Assembly (NCBI GenBank): GCA_018222965.1
Contig: JAAEZH010000005.1
Coordinates: 62,001-126,000, forward strand
Length of the DNA stretch: 64,000 bases
From: Bacteroidota bacterium
Lineage (GTDB): Bacteria; Bacteroidota; Bacteroidia; Chitinophagales; Saprospiraceae
Direction: 5' to 3'
Shown piece after piece: positions 15,154-24,627 of this stretch. The notes under the pieces are model-generated. The model saw nothing but the letters and a program-made list of their open reading frames with translations. It made no database searches and was not told where the DNA came from. Every line of letters starts with the position of its first letter. Position 1 is the first letter of the stretch. The position numbers were made by a program, and so were the translations under genes.

Positions 15154-17649
15154 CTACTCCCCGGATGTTATCTGCTGATAATCCAGGTAATAAATCAATT
15201 TCAAATTGAAGGTATTGGTGGTCTCAAACTGGACCATACTGCCCAGGCTGTCGAAGAAACGATAAGAAGCAAAAGGATCCTTATCAATAAAGTCGAGGAT
15301 GGCGTTTTTGTAGATAAAAAACAAATCGCTTCCAGGTGCGAAACGCCAGCGATAAACCGCATCCACGTTGAAGGCCGTAAAATTGCGGTCGTTGAAACTG
15401 TCGTAATCGGTCGGCAGCAAGGTTCCGTCTTCGGCCAACTCATTAAAGCGATCATATTGGGCCGCAGACCAGTAGTGTCTTACCCGTACATTGAGGTTCA
15501 TCCGGTTGGTGAAGTTATAATTCGCCGTAAGGCCGGACTCTACGGTAAGTACATCCCGGCGACCAAAATAAATGGCTTCTACTTCTCCGTCTGCTGCCTT
15601 TTGTGTCTCTACCCAACCAACGTCATTCCAGGAGTTATAAGATCCCACTGATAAGCGGAAGCTCAGCCGGTCGTTGACTCGAAGGCGAGGAGAAATTTCC
15701 AAATTAAACCGGTTTCGGCCCGGTTCATTGAATACGCGATAATTAGTAAAAACATCTATCGCAAACTGTTTTCGGTAATCGGTCGAAATCCATAGCCCTA
15801 CATCATTATTTACCGGTACTTTATAATAACGGCCCTGCACTCTCGGTTCAAAATAATCGTAAAAGGAGAAAGGCTCATGGTAAGTAGACCCACCGAAGGT
15901 GAAGAATTTTTTGGTAGTCAAACGCCACCATGTGTCAACCGTCATTCGGGTAAAAACATTTGGATTGTACAGGCGGGAATACCCCACAAACAAACCAGCA
16001 TTGGCCGAATTGAAATTCCCAAATGGCTTAAATCGGTTGTAGGTCAGCTCTGCCCCTGCGAATCGCTCATTGTTGTTGTACAAAAAGCCCAGATCATTGG
16101 GATCGTAAGTGTCGCTTTCCACCCCATAGTACAGCCCGTATTGCCATTCCCCGGAAGTTTTTTCAAAACCCAGGTTATACACAAACCCTAAATCGGTATC
16201 ATCGGTATAATACTTTTGGCTTACGGCAGCATTCCCGTTAACACTGTAAGAATTAGCCTTGTTTCGGATATCAAACACGGTCCCTGTCAGGTTTGCATCG
16301 TAAGTATCTCCCGACCGCCATACATTGGTATTGATCAGGGAAACGAAGGAATTATTGGGCAGGTTTTGATCAAATACAGTCACATTATAATTGGTCAGCG
16401 GATTGGTCTCAATCTGCCGGGTCGTTTCCTTTTCCGTATTTTCCACGGTAGCATAGGTTGCCGCAGAGATGGCATTAAAAACCCCAACACCTAATCCACC
16501 GGTGGTACGACCTGATACCTTTGTAGCATTGATCAGGGACGTTTTATTCGGATTGGCGATTACGCTTTCGCCCTCTTCCAGTTGAGCTTCTACCTCGTAG
16601 TACCCAAGCGGGGTACCTCCGACCCGTCGGGAGTAAAAAAAGCCGCCTTTGTTAAAGAGCTCAACGCCTTCGGTAAAGAATTGTCGATTTTCATCGAATC
16701 GCACTTCAAAGGGCGACAAATTCAATACGCGATTGTCGGAAATGGCTTCCCCAAAATCGGGAATCACCGTCATGTCGAGGGTAAAAGCATCATTGATCCC
16801 GTATTTAATATCCATCCCACCGCCAAAAGAACTTCCCCAGGCTCCCTGTTCGCCTTCTGCCAGGTGCTTGTAATGGGTAGCATAGGTCGTAATAAAAGGC
16901 GTGGCCGAAAGGCGAATCGGTGCCGTGATGTTTTCAATACCGTCGATCTGCCCCGTCTGACTGATCATATTTGGTCCGTTTGGATCTACCGTATGCCAGT
17001 AAGCTGTTTCCCGATTTCTGCGAATGCGGCGCACGTAATTAATATTCCAAAGTTGTTCTTCCATTTCCGGAAACCGCAAGGCAGAATATGGAATACGCAT
17101 TTCCACAACCCAACCCGTTTCAGTAAGCGTTACTTCACTGTCCCAGACGGCATCCCAATTGGTGTCTCCCGAAAAAACAGAACCGGCTTCTCCACCACCA
17201 CCGTCAAGGGCAGAAAACTTCGTGTCAAATTGTATGCCGGCAGGAGTCACCACAAACCCCAGACCATTGAGTCCGTCGCGATAAGAATCAACAATGATCC
17301 CAAAATAATCGGTATTGCCCATGTCATCGCGTTCAGACATTTCCATCAGGATGCTGTCTGGTGCGGTATCGTGCAGGATCGCGCCCACATAAAGCGCATC
17401 ATTATCATACAAAACGCGCACTTCCGTTTGCTGGCTGGCAGCCTCTCCCGGTAGCGGACGGTATTGCTTAAAATCTGTGGCAAGGGTTCCTTCATACCAA
17501 ATAGCTTCATCAAGCGAGCCGTCGATCTTGATCTTCTCATCAATTCGCTTCGCTGAAGTCTGCCTTTTCATTGGATCTTCCGGTGGTTGAGCCAGAAAAA
17601 CTACAGGCAGAAAACACAAAAAAAGGACGGGCAGGGCTATCTTTCTCAT
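15154..17649 (-). CDS. DUF5916-type outer-membrane protein with CBM9-like N-terminus
   Basis: An 831-residue exported protein. The start at 17649 gives a clean signal peptide (MRKIALPVLFLCFLPVVFLAQ); an upstream in-frame extension without that feature is less likely. Residues about 30-220 form a family-9 carbohydrate-binding-like domain (KIDGSLDEAIWYEG, VRVLYDNDALYVGAIL, GWVVEMRIPYSALRFPE). The rest alternates short hydrophobic strands and turns, as in an outer-membrane beta-barrel, and ends in an aromatic-rich strand (FNLKLIYYLDYQ). This is the standard layout of DUF5916 proteins in Bacteroidota, often described as hydrolases although no catalytic role is established. It is monocistronic and convergent with the CHAT gene. 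Confidence 0.82.
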   Translation of the reverse strand: MRKIALPVLFLCFLPVVFLAQPPEDPMKRQTSAKRIDEKIKIDGSLDEAIWYEGTLATDFKQYRPLPGEAASQQTEVRVLYDNDALYVGAILHDTAPDSILMEMSERDDMGNTDYFGIIVDSYRDGLNGLGFVVTPAGIQFDTKFSALDGGGGEAGSVFSGDTNWDAVWDSEVTLTETGWVVEMRIPYSALRFPEMEEQLWNINYVRRIRRNRETAYWHTVDPNGPNMISQTGQIDGIENITAPIRLSATPFITTYATHYKHLAEGEQGAWGSSFGGGMDIKYGINDAFTLDMTVIPDFGEAISDNRVLNLSPFEVRFDENRQFFTEGVELFNKGGFFYSRRVGGTPLGYYEVEAQLEEGESVIANPNKTSLINATKVSGRTTGGLGVGVFNAISAATYATVENTEKETTRQIETNPLTNYNVTVFDQNLPNNSFVSLINTNVWRSGDTYDANLTGTVFDIRNKANSYSVNGNAAVSQKYYTDDTDLGFVYNLGFEKTSGEWQYGLYYGVESDTYDPNDLGFLYNNNERFAGAELTYNRFKPFGNFNSANAGLFVGYSRLYNPNVFTRMTVDTWWRLTTKKFFTFGGSTYHEPFSFYDYFEPRVQGRYYKVPVNNDVGLWISTDYRKQFAIDVFTNYRVFNEPGRNRFNLEISPRLRVNDRLSFRLSVGSYNSWNDVGWVETQKAADGEVEAIYFGRRDVLTVESGLTANYNFTNRMNLNVRVRHYWSAAQYDRFNELAEDGTLLPTDYDSFNDRNFTAFNVDAVYRWRFAPGSDLFFIYKNAILDFIDKDPFASYRFFDSLGSMVQFETTNTFNLKLIYYLDYQQITSGE

Positions 17650-17668
17650 CAGATAAAACTTAGGGCCG

Positions 17669-17676
17669 CAAAAATA
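17669..17676 (-). promoter_or_regulatory. Possible -7 box (TATTTTTG) of the DUF5916 gene
   Basis: This minus-strand octamer fits TAnnTTTG and lies 19 bases before the ATG at 17649. No good TTG -33 element is visible at the expected distance. Confidence 0.35.
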
Positions 17677-17879
17677 CAAAGCTTCTTAGCGCCTTTCCTA
17701 TAATTTGGGGACAAGCTGTACTATTTGACTCCTGTGTTTCTATTTTTTGGGGCTTTCGCCGAATTTTGCCTCGTATTTGAGGTTAAATTTCGGCCGGATC
17801 CGGCAATAATCCGTCTATGCCGGGATAAAGTTGTAACAATCCAAGGCAGTCCGGCTATAATTCGTAATTTTCGGGCCGC

Positions 17880-18042
17880 TATACCCAAGCCGAAATGGTT
17901 TGGGATAATTTTACCAAATTTATTTTTTTGCTCCGCGAGGCAAAAAGCGCAGGCGTAGCCTTAGCTACGACGAGTATTTTTAACAAAGCGGATCGGAAAA
18001 AGAAAGAGATAAAAAAGCCCAAATTGCTTCGACTTGGGTATA
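17880..18042. mobile_element. Miniature inverted-repeat element (MITE-like), 163 bp
   Basis: Imperfect 25-bp terminal inverted repeats lie at 17880-17904 and 18018-18042. Both begin TATACCCAAG read inward and match at 20 of 25 positions by my alignment. They enclose two inner hairpins, TTTTTGC/GCAAAAA around 17924-17947 and CGTAGC/GCTACG around 17954-17969. There is no transposase. The element ends 12 bases before the cyclase start codon, so it forms that gene's leader. The inner GCGTAGCCTTAGCTACG motif resembles dispersed intergenic repeats I associate with Bacteroidota genomes, but this was not searched. Confidence 0.65.
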
Positions 18043-18054
18043 GATTCGGTGTAG

Positions 18055-21000
18055 GTGAAAAGTCTAATCCCACAATTCATACAAAAGCAATATAATCAGG
18101 GCCATCGCTCCGGCCATCTGACAGCCTATACTATGTTTGTAGACTTGTCGGGCTTCACAGCGCTCACCGAATCGCTGATGAAAGAAGGCAACGAAGGTGC
18201 CGAACGCCTTTCAGATATCCTAAACCGGATTTTCAGTCCGATGGTGCGGCTTGTGTACCAACAAAATGGTTTCATCCCCTATTTTGCCGGAGATGCATTT
18301 ACCGGGATATTCCCGACCGACCGCAGTACGATCAATCACCTTACTTTACTCCAAACTGCCCGGGAATTGCGTCAACTTTTCAGCGAAAAAGAGTTTAGCG
18401 GCATCCCCTTTCCCATCGGCATTAAGATTGGCCTTTCCTATGGTAAAGTCGACTGGGGAATAATTGGCAAAGACCAAAAAGCCTATTACTTCCGCGGAGA
18501 TGCTATTGATTTTTGCGCCGAAAGCCAATCTTACGCCAGCAATCTTCAGATCATTCTCGACGAGAACCTCCGCAAAATGTTTAACGGAGATCAACCGCTG
18601 GTTCCGGTAACGGATCAAAATGGGTACTACATCTGGGACGATCAGGGACAAGTTTTAAACCTGCCGGAAAAACAAGTCAAAGCGGTCGAATTTGACATTT
18701 CAGAATCCATTTTGCTTCAATTCCTTCCCAAATCAGTCATCGATTATCAGGGAGCCGGAGAGTTTCGACCCGTAGTTGCCGTATTCTGTTCCTTTCAGGG
18801 TGTAAAAACCCATGCCGAGCTCGACGATTTTGCCACCCATTTTATTGAAGGGATGGCCAACTTTTCCGGCTATTTCAAAGAAATTGACTTTGGAGACAAA
18901 GGCGGGGTTTTACTCGGATTTTTCGGTGCTCCGGTAAGTTTCGAAAACAATCTGGAAAGAGCACTGGAGTTTGTGCTCAGCTTCCGCACAGAAATGGACA
19001 GCAGCGCTGTGGATTTCCGGATGGGTATCACCTCGGGCACTGCTTTTACCGGTATTGTCGGTGGTGAAGAACGCCATCAATATGCTGCAGTAGGAAACCG
19101 GGTAAATCTGGCAGCCCGACTAATGACTTACGCCGAATGGGGCGAAGTTTTGGTTGACCAGGAAGTGCGCAAAGACCGCCGATACGAATTCAGACACCGG
19201 GGCGACATCCACTACAAGGGCATCGAAGGATTGGTGCCTACCTATAAACTCATTGGCCGAAGAGCCGAATCTCAAACTACCTTCTCCGGATCTTTTGTAG
19301 GACGGGAAAAGGAATTGGATGAAATGATCCGCTTTTGTTCCGATTGCCTCCGAAACCGGGAAGCCGGACTTATTTATTTGTTTGGGGAAGCCGGCATGGG
19401 CAAATCCCGATTGACCTATGAAGCACGGCAGCGATTGCAGGAGTCCTTCTCTCCGACCTGGTACACCTGCATGACCGACCAGATCCTGCGCAAACCGTTT
19501 AATCCTTTCATCTACTTTTTGCGCAACTACTTCGAGCAATCAGCCGAAAACACCATTGAAGAAAATCGCAGCAACTTTGAAGCCAACTACAACTGGTTGC
19601 TCGAAGATCTGCTCCGGCCCATGCAAGGGGAGGCAGCCGAACGCATTCGACGGGAAGTAATCCGTACGCGTCCTATCCTGCTGGCACTGATTGGGATCAA
19701 AGAAGAAAACTCGATTTGGGACAGCCTCGATGCCAGAGGGCGTCATCAAAACACCCTTGCGGCCATCTACAATTTATTTTTAGCCGAATCGCTCGTGCGA
19801 CCGGTGGTTATTGAGTTGGAGGATGCGCTATGGCTGGATAGCAGTTCGGAGCAATTGCTGGAAGAGCTCGGAAATCAGATTCGTGGATTCCCGATCCTGT
19901 TGTTGATTACCTCCCGCTATTACGACGACGGCTCCAAACCGCAGTTTTTCCAAAACAATGGCTTCCCGGAAGGGCTCCCGCTTTTGGAAATAGATCTGAA
20001 CATGCTTTCGCCGGAGGACTTGCGGATTTATACCGAGCAACGACTGGGCGCCCCGATTACAGACAAGTTTTACGAGATGCTCCAGCGCACCACCAATGGT
20101 AATCCCTTTTACCTGGAGCAGCTCCTCGAGTACTTTGACGAAAGCAAATTGCTCGAAAAACAGGACGGGATCTGGATGGTGAAAGACAAAAACATCAAGC
20201 TTTCTTCTTCGATTCAGGCGATTCTGACGGCTCGAATTGATCGGCTCTCCGCTTTGGTAAAGGAGATTGTGAAAGCAGCAGCCGTTATCGGCCGCGAATT
20301 TGAGGTCCCGATCCTAACGGAAGTCATGCGCCGACAGGAAGAAAACTGGAACGATGACAGCGAAGAATCCAGGAATCTGCGCGAGCAAATCCGCAAAGCG
20401 GAAAAAGGACAAATTTGGCGGGCAGTCAACGAATTGCGGTATATTTTCCGCCACTCTCTCCTTCGGGAGGCCGTTTACGACATGCAGCTCAGAACCCGGC
20501 TCCGGGAATTGCATCTCCTGATTGCAGAAGCCATCGAAAAGGTTTATGCCAATCAACTGGAAGATCATTATGTGGATCTGGTATTTCATTATGAACATGC
20601 CGAAGTAAAAGATAAAACCCGGGAATATCTCAAAAAAGCCGGGGATCACTCCCGACGCAACTTTCAGAATCAACAAGCCCTGCGCTTTTACGACAAGCTG
20701 CTGGATGACCTTGAATTTGATGGAGAATTGCGGGAGAAATTTCACGTCCTGCTCAAGAAAGGGCGTGTACTTGAACTAATCGGCCAGTGGAAAGAATGTG
20801 AAGCTGTTTACCTCGAAGCGGTGCAAATAGCCGAAGATTTTGACGAACCCCTGATTCGCGGACGGGCATTTAACGCTTTGGGCCATCTCGAAATGCTTCA
20901 GGGCAAATACAACAAAGCCCGCAAGCAACTCGAAAAAGCAGCCAGCGTTTTTGAATCGCTGGAAGACGAGTACGGTATTTCAAAAGTTTACGGCGACCTC

Positions 21001-22074
21001 GGAAACCTCTTTTTCCGCCAGGGAGATTACGAGTCGGCCAAATCCTACTTTACAAAAAGTATCCGGATAGGCCGGCAGTTTCCATACACCTACACGCAGG
21101 CGCAGATCGTTGCCAATCTCGGACTCGCCTTCATGAACCAGGGCAAGTATGAGGAAGGTATTCGTTGGCAGAAAGAACAACTGGATCGCACCCAAAGAAA
21201 GAACGACAAGCAGGGCATGGCGACACTGCTTACCAATATGGGCATCGTCTTTTTTGAAAAAGGCGACTATGATGAAGCGGGCAAATGCTTTAAGCAAGGC
21301 CTCGAACTCGCTGAAGAACTGGGCAATAAGCTCCTCCTTTCAATAGGTACGGGTTGCCTGGGCGGGGTTTACGAAAGAAAAGGCAATTACCAGGAAGCCC
21401 TCAGGCTTTTTGAGCTCGACCTAAAACTCACCCTTGAGTTGGGCGACAAACAGGGTATTGCCATTGCAAGAAGCCTTCTGGGCGACCTCTACAGCCTGAT
21501 GGGGCGATTTGAAGAAGCATCGGAACAACTGAAGATAACCATCACTCTAAGCGAAGAACTGGGTTATCAAAAAGGCCTGGCCAGAGCGGTAAACACCATG
21601 GGTGATATCCATTACTTCACCGGGGAATACGCCCGATCTTTGGAGTACTACGACCGGGCTATTCAGGTGACTCGTGAGATAAACAACCGCTTGGTTCTAG
21701 GGCGTAGTCTGGCTGAAAAGTGTTTGGTTTTACTCGAGCTCAACCGCATGACCGAGGCACGTGCCACCCAATCAGAAGCACTGCAAATTGCTCGTGACAT
21801 CGAAAATCAGGAGCTTATTTTCCAGTCTTATACGATTTTGGCACAAATAGATGCTGCCGAGGGCATGAAAGCCCCTGCTCTGCAACGTTTAAATCATCTG
21901 TTGGCAGTACATACCGCCCCGGAAGAGCAGGCAGAGATCTGCTTTTTCCTGTACCAGATAAACGGCGACAATGACGATCGGCTGCGTGCGATAGGTTTGT
22001 TTGAAGAACTTCATCGACAAACGCCGAAGTACATCTATAAAAAACGACTCAATGACCTCAGAGAAGGTCTGTAA
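18055..22074 (+). CDS. Soluble-adenylyl-cyclase-like protein: tandem cyclase, AAA ATPase, TPR
   Basis: A 1339-residue cytoplasmic protein starting at GTG; the next ATG would cut into the cyclase core. Cyclase domain C1 (about 24-190) has both metal Asp residues, D30 in MFVDLSGFT and D80 in YFAGDAFTG. Domain C2 (about 225-395) lacks the first one (VFCSFQG) but keeps the Asn351/Arg355 pair in GNRVNLAAR. This split of one active site over two domains, followed by an NTPase (VGREKELDEM, Walker A GEAGMGKS with K450) and about ten TPR repeats (850-1330), is the layout of animal soluble adenylyl cyclase and its bacterial relatives. cAMP production from ATP is inferred. The lysine four residues before the second Asp in animal sAC is Tyr76 here. 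A lipoprotein gene follows 16 bases downstream. Confidence 0.85.
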   Translation: MKSLIPQFIQKQYNQGHRSGHLTAYTMFVDLSGFTALTESLMKEGNEGAERLSDILNRIFSPMVRLVYQQNGFIPYFAGDAFTGIFPTDRSTINHLTLLQTARELRQLFSEKEFSGIPFPIGIKIGLSYGKVDWGIIGKDQKAYYFRGDAIDFCAESQSYASNLQIILDENLRKMFNGDQPLVPVTDQNGYYIWDDQGQVLNLPEKQVKAVEFDISESILLQFLPKSVIDYQGAGEFRPVVAVFCSFQGVKTHAELDDFATHFIEGMANFSGYFKEIDFGDKGGVLLGFFGAPVSFENNLERALEFVLSFRTEMDSSAVDFRMGITSGTAFTGIVGGEERHQYAAVGNRVNLAARLMTYAEWGEVLVDQEVRKDRRYEFRHRGDIHYKGIEGLVPTYKLIGRRAESQTTFSGSFVGREKELDEMIRFCSDCLRNREAGLIYLFGEAGMGKSRLTYEARQRLQESFSPTWYTCMTDQILRKPFNPFIYFLRNYFEQSAENTIEENRSNFEANYNWLLEDLLRPMQGEAAERIRREVIRTRPILLALIGIKEENSIWDSLDARGRHQNTLAAIYNLFLAESLVRPVVIELEDALWLDSSSEQLLEELGNQIRGFPILLLITSRYYDDGSKPQFFQNNGFPEGLPLLEIDLNMLSPEDLRIYTEQRLGAPITDKFYEMLQRTTNGNPFYLEQLLEYFDESKLLEKQDGIWMVKDKNIKLSSSIQAILTARIDRLSALVKEIVKAAAVIGREFEVPILTEVMRRQEENWNDDSEESRNLREQIRKAEKGQIWRAVNELRYIFRHSLLREAVYDMQLRTRLRELHLLIAEAIEKVYANQLEDHYVDLVFHYEHAEVKDKTREYLKKAGDHSRRNFQNQQALRFYDKLLDDLEFDGELREKFHVLLKKGRVLELIGQWKECEAVYLEAVQIAEDFDEPLIRGRAFNALGHLEMLQGKYNKARKQLEKAASVFESLEDEYGISKVYGDLGNLFFRQGDYESAKSYFTKSIRIGRQFPYTYTQAQIVANLGLAFMNQGKYEEGIRWQKEQLDRTQRKNDKQGMATLLTNMGIVFFEKGDYDEAGKCFKQGLELAEELGNKLLLSIGTGCLGGVYERKGNYQEALRLFELDLKLTLELGDKQGIAIARSLLGDLYSLMGRFEEASEQLKITITLSEELGYQKGLARAVNTMGDIHYFTGEYARSLEYYDRAIQVTREINNRLVLGRSLAEKCLVLLELNRMTEARATQSEALQIARDIENQELIFQSYTILAQIDAAEGMKAPALQRLNHLLAVHTAPEEQAEICFFLYQINGDNDDRLRAIGLFEELHRQTPKYIYKKRLNDLREGL

Positions 22075-22090
22075 AAACAGTGCTCACCTT

Positions 22091-22999
22091 ATGTTTAAAG
22101 TACTATTTCTGGCATGGACCCTCATGCTACAACCTGGTTGTGATTCAAATTCTAAAGCGCCTTTCGGCGAATTTGACTTTCCATATTCCATGGAAAATCC
22201 CGATTTAACGCTGGAATTAAAGCCCAATTTGAACGAAATCTCCGGACTCAGTTTTGCATTCGGCGAAAGCCGCTTAGCCACTATCAATGATGAGCAAGGC
22301 ATCCTTTTCCTGCTCGATCCGAAAACCGGAGAACAGGTAATGCACACCGAATTTCACAAACCGGGCGACTACGAAGGCATAGAGGTTATTGACCAGATCG
22401 CTTATGTAGTAAAAAGTACCGGAACTATTTACGAGATCCGAAACATCGGTACCGAAGGCCAGGAAATGATCAAACACAATGGTTTTTTAGACGGCGATTA
22501 CGATGTGGAAGGACTGGGTCTCGATCCTAAAACAGGTAAATTATTGCTGGCTTGCAAAGGCAAAGCCGGGGAGCATGAAGAATTTGCTGCCTCACGGGCC
22601 ATTTACACCTTTGATCCAAAGACCAGCACTTTTGATTCCCTGCCGCTTTATTTGATAAAACTGGATGCCGTAAGAGCGTACCTGGACGATAATGCCAGCC
22701 TTCGGGCCTGGGAAAAACTGTCGGAGTTTTTTGATCCATCTGCAGAGGATCTGACCTTTGCGCCTTCTGCTATTGCGGTTCATCCGATCAGTGGCAATAT
22801 GTACCTGCTTTCATCGGTAGGCAAAATGATGTTGGTGCTCGATACGGAAGGAAACATCCTCCACATGGAAAAGCTGGTTAAGAAGATTCACCCTCAACCC
22901 GAAGGCATCTGCTTCGCGGCAGACGGGAGCATGTATATCAGCAATGAAGCCAAGGGCGGCGTGCCACGCATTTACAAATTTGAGTATAAGGGGAAGTAG
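22091..22999 (+). CDS. SdiA-regulated-family lipoprotein (beta-propeller-like)
   Basis: A 302-residue predicted lipoprotein. The start at 22091 gives a signal peptide with a lipobox (LMLQPGC); in-frame starts upstream overlap the cyclase gene. The body matches the SdiA-regulated family: LKPNLNEISGLSF, LATINDEQGILFLLDP, DYEGIEVI, YDVEGLGLDPKTGKLLLACKG, FAPSAIAVHPISGNMYLLSS and HPQPEGICFAADGSMYISNE. These proteins form strand-rich propellers and often occur near phosphatases or signalling genes; their ligand is unknown. It is probably co-transcribed with the cyclase. Two copies of the TTCGGCGAA palindrome lie inside its 5' third (22163 and 22259). Confidence 0.8.
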   Translation: MFKVLFLAWTLMLQPGCDSNSKAPFGEFDFPYSMENPDLTLELKPNLNEISGLSFAFGESRLATINDEQGILFLLDPKTGEQVMHTEFHKPGDYEGIEVIDQIAYVVKSTGTIYEIRNIGTEGQEMIKHNGFLDGDYDVEGLGLDPKTGKLLLACKGKAGEHEEFAASRAIYTFDPKTSTFDSLPLYLIKLDAVRAYLDDNASLRAWEKLSEFFDPSAEDLTFAPSAIAVHPISGNMYLLSSVGKMMLVLDTEGNILHMEKLVKKIHPQPEGICFAADGSMYISNEAKGGVPRIYKFEYKGK

Positions 23000-23103
23000 G
23001 TATGAACCTCTTCAGACTTTAGGGGTTTTCTTAAAAACAGAAATTATTCCTTGCCCGGATATTTGCTTTAGTGTAAAAAGCACTCAAACCACTTTCCTTT
23101 GAG

Positions 23104-23111
23104 TATATTTG
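23104..23111 (+). promoter_or_regulatory. -7 box (TATATTTG) of sucB
   Basis: TATATTTG fits TAnnTTTG and lies 31 bases before the ATG at 23143. No clear TTG is seen at the -33 position. Confidence 0.5.
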
Positions 23112-23142
23112 CGGCAATCAACAAACGAAAAATAAATTCGGC

Positions 23143-24420
23143 ATGAGTGTAGTCGAAATGAAAGTCCCCACGATTGGGGAATCTGTGACTGAAGTAACCC
23201 TTTCCCAATGGTTGATCGCCGATGGCGATTATGTTAGCCTCGACCAGCCTATTTGCGAATTTGAATCGGATAAAGCTACCCTGGAATTTCCGGCGGAAGC
23301 CAGTGGAAAACTGATCCATGTAGCCGCTGAAGACGACGATTTGGAGATTGGCGCTTTGGTAGCTAAAATTGATACCAGTGTAGAAGCACCATCTGGTGGT
23401 GATAGCGGATCATCCGACGATTCCGGAAAGGACGCAAAAGAAGACGCACCTGCTGAAAAAGAAGAAAAAGCCCCGGCTGCTGCCGAATCTAATGGTTCTG
23501 ACAGTTATGCGAAGGGACATCCATCTCCGGCTGCTGCCAAAATTCTGGAAGAGGGAAATGTTGATCCTTCTACCGTAAGCGGTACCGGCAAAGACGGTCG
23601 TATCACCAAAGAAGATGCGGAAAAAGCGGTAGCCAACAAATCGACTGCTCCGAAACAGGCCGAAAAGCCCGCAGAGAAAAAAGAAACGGCCAGGCCCGCA
23701 ACGAGCGGCGGCAATTTCAGCCGGGAAGAACGTCGGGAAAAGATGAGCCGCATGCGTCGCACCATTGCCCGTCGTTTGGTATCTGCCAAGAACGAAACGG
23801 CGATGCTGACCACCTTCAACGAGGTGGATTTGACAGAAGTGATGAAGCTCCGGAAGCAATTTCAGGATGATTTTGTGGAGAAATACGGTGTGAAACTTGG
23901 CTTCATGTCCATTTTCGCGAAAGCTTGTGCGCAGGCTTTGATGGAAATGCCGGCTGTAAATGCGCAGCTTGATGAAAACCACCTGGTTTACCACGATTAC
24001 GTCGATATTTCATTTGCGATTTCCACCCCTGACGGATTGGTTGTACCTCCCATCAAAAATGTGGAGTCGCTGCACTATGCTGAAATCGAATTAAAGCTGA
24101 AAGAGCTGGCTTCCAAGGCTCGTAATGGCAATTTGAGTCTGGAAGAAATGACAGGAGGTACCTTTACGATCACCAATGGCGGTGTTTTCGGATCCATGTT
24201 GAGTACCCCGATCATCAATGAGCCCCAATCGGCCATTTTGGGTATGCACAACATCCAGCAACGACCGGTGGCAGTAAATGGCCAGGTAGAGATTCGTCCG
24301 ATGATGTATCTCGCGCTCTCCTACGATCACCGCGTGATCGACGGAAGTTCGTCTGTAACCTTCCTCGTTAAAGTGAAAAATCTGCTCGAGAATCCGGTTC
24401 GAATGATGCTGGAAATCTAG
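23143..24420 (+). CDS. sucB: Dihydrolipoyl succinyltransferase (E2 of 2-oxoglutarate dehydrogenase)
   Basis: A 425-residue TCA-cycle enzyme that transfers the succinyl group from lipoamide to CoA. The N-terminal lipoyl domain (residues 1-78) has the lipoylated lysine K44 in FESDKAT. A flexible Ala/Pro/Lys-rich linker precedes the E1/E3-binding domain (about 125-162, [22 protein letters not shown]). The catalytic domain ends with the active-site H396 and D400 in [10 protein letters not shown]. The [11 protein letters not shown] and [17 protein letters not shown] motifs favour the succinyl over the acetyl form. No E1 gene is adjacent in the window. It is followed by a terminator at 24442-24478. 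Confidence 0.95.
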   Translation: MSVVEMKVPTIGESVTEVTLSQWLIADGDYVSLDQPICEFESDKATLEFPAEASGKLIHVAAEDDDLEIGALVAKIDTSVEAPSGGDSGSSDDSGKDAKEDAPAEKEEKAPAAAESNGSDSYAKGHPSPAAAKILEEGNVDPSTVSGTGKDGRITKEDAEKAVANKSTAPKQAEKPAEKKETARPATSGGNFSREERREKMSRMRRTIARRLVSAKNETAMLTTFNEVDLTEVMKLRKQFQDDFVEKYGVKLGFMSIFAKACAQALMEMPAVNAQLDENHLVYHDYVDISFAISTPDGLVVPPIKNVESLHYAEIELKLKELASKARNGNLSLEEMTGGTFTITNGGVFGSMLSTPIINEPQSAILGMHNIQQRPVAVNGQVEIRPMMYLALSYDHRVIDGSSSVTFLVKVKNLLENPVRMMLEI

Positions 24421-24441
24421 GAGGAGCTATAAATAAAATGG

Positions 24442-24478
24442 AAGCCGGTTCTCATCTTCGGAAGGGAGCCGGCTTTTT
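24442..24478 (+). terminator. Terminator of sucB
   Basis: The stem AAGCCGG (24442-24448) / CCGGCTT (24469-24475) runs directly into TTTTT, 21 bases after the stop codon. Confidence 0.8.
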
Positions 24479-24511
24479 CATTTTTGGGCAATGGGGGATT
24501 CGATAATTTTG

Positions 24512-24571
24512 GACCTGTCAGGTTGGCAACCTGACAGGTCGCCGACCTGACGGGTTGCCGACCCGTCAGGT
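24512..24571. repeat. Double palindromic repeat (ACCTGTCAGGTTGG type)
   Basis: Two hairpins in tandem. The first has perfect 14-bp arms 24512-24525 and 24527-24540 around one base. The second has perfect 11-bp arms 24545-24555 and 24561-24571. The units are diverged copies of one motif (ACCTGTCAGGTTG versus ACCTGACGGGTTG) with compensating changes in both arms of each hairpin. A T run follows at 24575-24580. Confidence 0.8.
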
Positions 24572-24627
24572 TGATTTTTTGCCCCGGAAAATCGTAATTT
24601 ACCCCTGGAAAACGCTCAAACTTCATT

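Larger units (their letters stand above)
17650..18054. other. Divergent spacer with palindromes and a MITE-like element
   Basis: A 405-bp region without a supported gene. On the minus strand, TATTTTTG (complement of 17669-17676) is a likely -7 box for the DUF5916 gene. A TTCGCCGAA palindrome lies at 17755-17763, the 12-bp palindrome GCCGGATCCGGC at 17793-17804, and a 163-bp inverted-repeat element at 17880-18042. Small open frames across it are explained by the element. Confidence 0.65.

Noticed and set aside
16582-17454. 290-residue plus-strand frame
   Set aside because: Antisense shadow of the DUF5916 gene, which has a clear signal peptide and domain motifs.
17725-18073. Small frames on both strands in the spacer before the cyclase
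   Set aside because: They follow the inverted-repeat element and show no protein features.
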